Shown piece after piece: positions 63,148-64,000 of a stretch of 64,000 bases of DNA. The notes beneath the pieces were generated by a model. That model saw only the letters and a program-made list of their open reading frames with translations. It was not told the origin of the DNA and did no database searches. How positions within the stretch are numbered: position 1 is the first letter of the stretch; every line of letters starts with the position of its first letter. Source of the stretch: Nocardia yamanashiensis NBRC 100130 (lineage in GTDB: Bacteria; Actinomycetota; Actinomycetes; Mycobacteriales; Mycobacteriaceae); assembly GCF_001613325.1 (NCBI RefSeq), contig NZ_BDCD01000002.1, positions 310,001 to 374,000 of the forward strand, written 5' to 3'. A program made the translations under genes and the position numbers.

Positions 63148-64000
63148 ATGAGCGACAACACCATTCGCTGGGAGTCCGGATCCGACGGCATCGTACTGCT
63201 GACCATGGACGATCCGGCTCAGTCCGCCAACACCATGAACGACCGCCACATCACCTCCATGCGTACCGTCATCGACCGGCTGGTATCCGAGCGTGACTCG
63301 ATCACCGGGGTGATCCTGACCTCGGCGAAGAAGACCTTCTTCGCCGGTGGTGATCTCAACGACCTGATCACGACGCGCAAGGAGAATGCCGCCGAATTCT
63401 TCGCGGGCATCGAGGCGATCAAGGCCGACCTGCGTCGGCTGGAGCTGCTCGGCAAGCCTGTGGTCGCCGCGATCAACGGCGCCGCGCTCGGCGGCGGGCT
63501 GGAGATCGCTCTTGCTACGCATCACCGAATCACGCTGTCGGACAATCATGTTCAGATAGGCCTGCCCGAGGTAGGGCTGGGGCTGCTACCCGGCGGCGGC
63601 GGGATCGCACGCACGGTGCGGATGCTGGGTGTACACAAGGCGCTTACCGACGTCCTGTTGCAGGGCCCGCGGATGAGCCCAGCGCGGGCATTGCAGGTGG
63701 GCCTGGTCGACGAAGTGGTCGAGAGCCCGCAGGAGTTGCTCGCCGCTGCCCGCAAATGGATCTTCGAAAACCCCGCTCCGGTGCAGCCGTGGGACGTGAG
63801 GGGATATCGGATCCCGGGCGGCACGCCTGCCGAGGCAAGCTTCGCCGCGACCCTGCCGCTGGTGACAGCCGGCCTTCGCAAACAGCTCAAAGGCGCGAAT
63901 CTGCCTGCGCCGCGCGCCATTCTGGCCGCCGCGGTCGAGGGTAGTCAGGTCGGATTCGACATGGCGTCCACCATCGAGTCGCGCTACCTCACCGAGCTGG
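63148..64000 (+). CDS. fadB: FadB-type multifunctional beta-oxidation protein, second copy (3' truncated by window edge)
   Basis: The visible 284 residues are the crotonase domain and linker of a FadB like that at 20044-22191: KKTFFAGGDLNDLI, GAALGGGLEIALATHHR and IGLPEVGLGLLPGGGG, both catalytic Glu residues retained. The dehydrogenase domain lies beyond the window. ATG 63148 follows AAGGAAG at a rather long 12-base spacing. It forms an operon with the upstream fadA. Confidence 0.93.
   Translation, partial: MSDNTIRWESGSDGIVLLTMDDPAQSANTMNDRHITSMRTVIDRLVSERDSITGVILTSAKKTFFAGGDLNDLITTRKENAAEFFAGIEAIKADLRRLELLGKPVVAAINGAALGGGLEIALATHHRITLSDNHVQIGLPEVGLGLLPGGGGIARTVRMLGVHKALTDVLLQGPRMSPARALQVGLVDEVVESPQELLAAARKWIFENPAPVQPWDVRGYRIPGGTPAEASFAATLPLVTAGLRKQLKGANLPAPRAILAAAVEGSQVGFDMASTIESRYLTEL

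Overview
The window reads as a chromosomal segment of a high-GC, mycolic-acid-type actinobacterium, most likely Nocardia or a close relative in Mycobacteriales. Evidence: a complete Mce lipid-import operon, SigB, the DUF3099/DUF3039 pair, FadA/FadB/FadE5-type beta-oxidation proteins, an FprB-type ferredoxin reductase, many GTG starts and several leaderless promoters. No rRNA, tRNA, CRISPR array or intact insertion sequence was seen.

Region 1 (1-17966) is mostly housekeeping: the tail of an ATP-grasp CoA ligase, ppc, an ArsR/SRPBCC pair behind twin operators, an NmrA-like SDR divergent from an AraC regulator, sigB with an ECF-type promoter, a methyltransferase, a DUF485/acetate-type symporter pair, and an F0-only ATP synthase cluster (atpI-atpB-atpE-atpF plus a second b-like subunit) with no delta domain and no F1 genes. 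VOC, GlxA-type, MFS, DUF3099 and DUF3039 genes follow.

Region 2 (17967-20043) is about 2 kb without a convincing intact gene. It holds several repeat families, including tandem short repeats that resemble integrase arm sites, and an acyl-CoA synthetase C-terminal remnant.

Region 3 (20044-49641) is a lipid/steroid-like catabolic island: fadB/fadA, an EcKL-like phosphotransferase, an F420-type LLM oxidoreductase, crotonases, alpha/beta hydrolases, two acyl-CoA ligases, ADH plus ALDH, FprB, SDR, a thiolase-like/DUF35 pair (Ltp2-ChsH2-like aldolase), P450 and two acyl-CoA dehydrogenases. It also encodes a TetR regulator.

Region 4 (49932-61126) is yrbEA-yrbEB-mceA-F plus a Mce-associated protein. 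It runs by a 4-bp overlap into a conservon-like sensor kinase and a roadblock protein. A second TetR gene and a second fadA-fadB pair (61904 to the window end) close the window.

The unifying signal is an 18-bp palindrome, TGACYG-N6-CGGTCA, found nine times between 23.4 and 50 kb in front of nearly every transcription unit of regions 3 and 4, including the local TetR gene at 46713-47384 and both arms of the hydrolase/mce divergent promoter. The genes therefore look like one regulon: import of a bulky hydrophobic substrate through Mce, P450/ADH/ALDH oxidation, CoA activation, dehydrogenation, hydration, retro-aldol or thiolytic cleavage, and FadAB.
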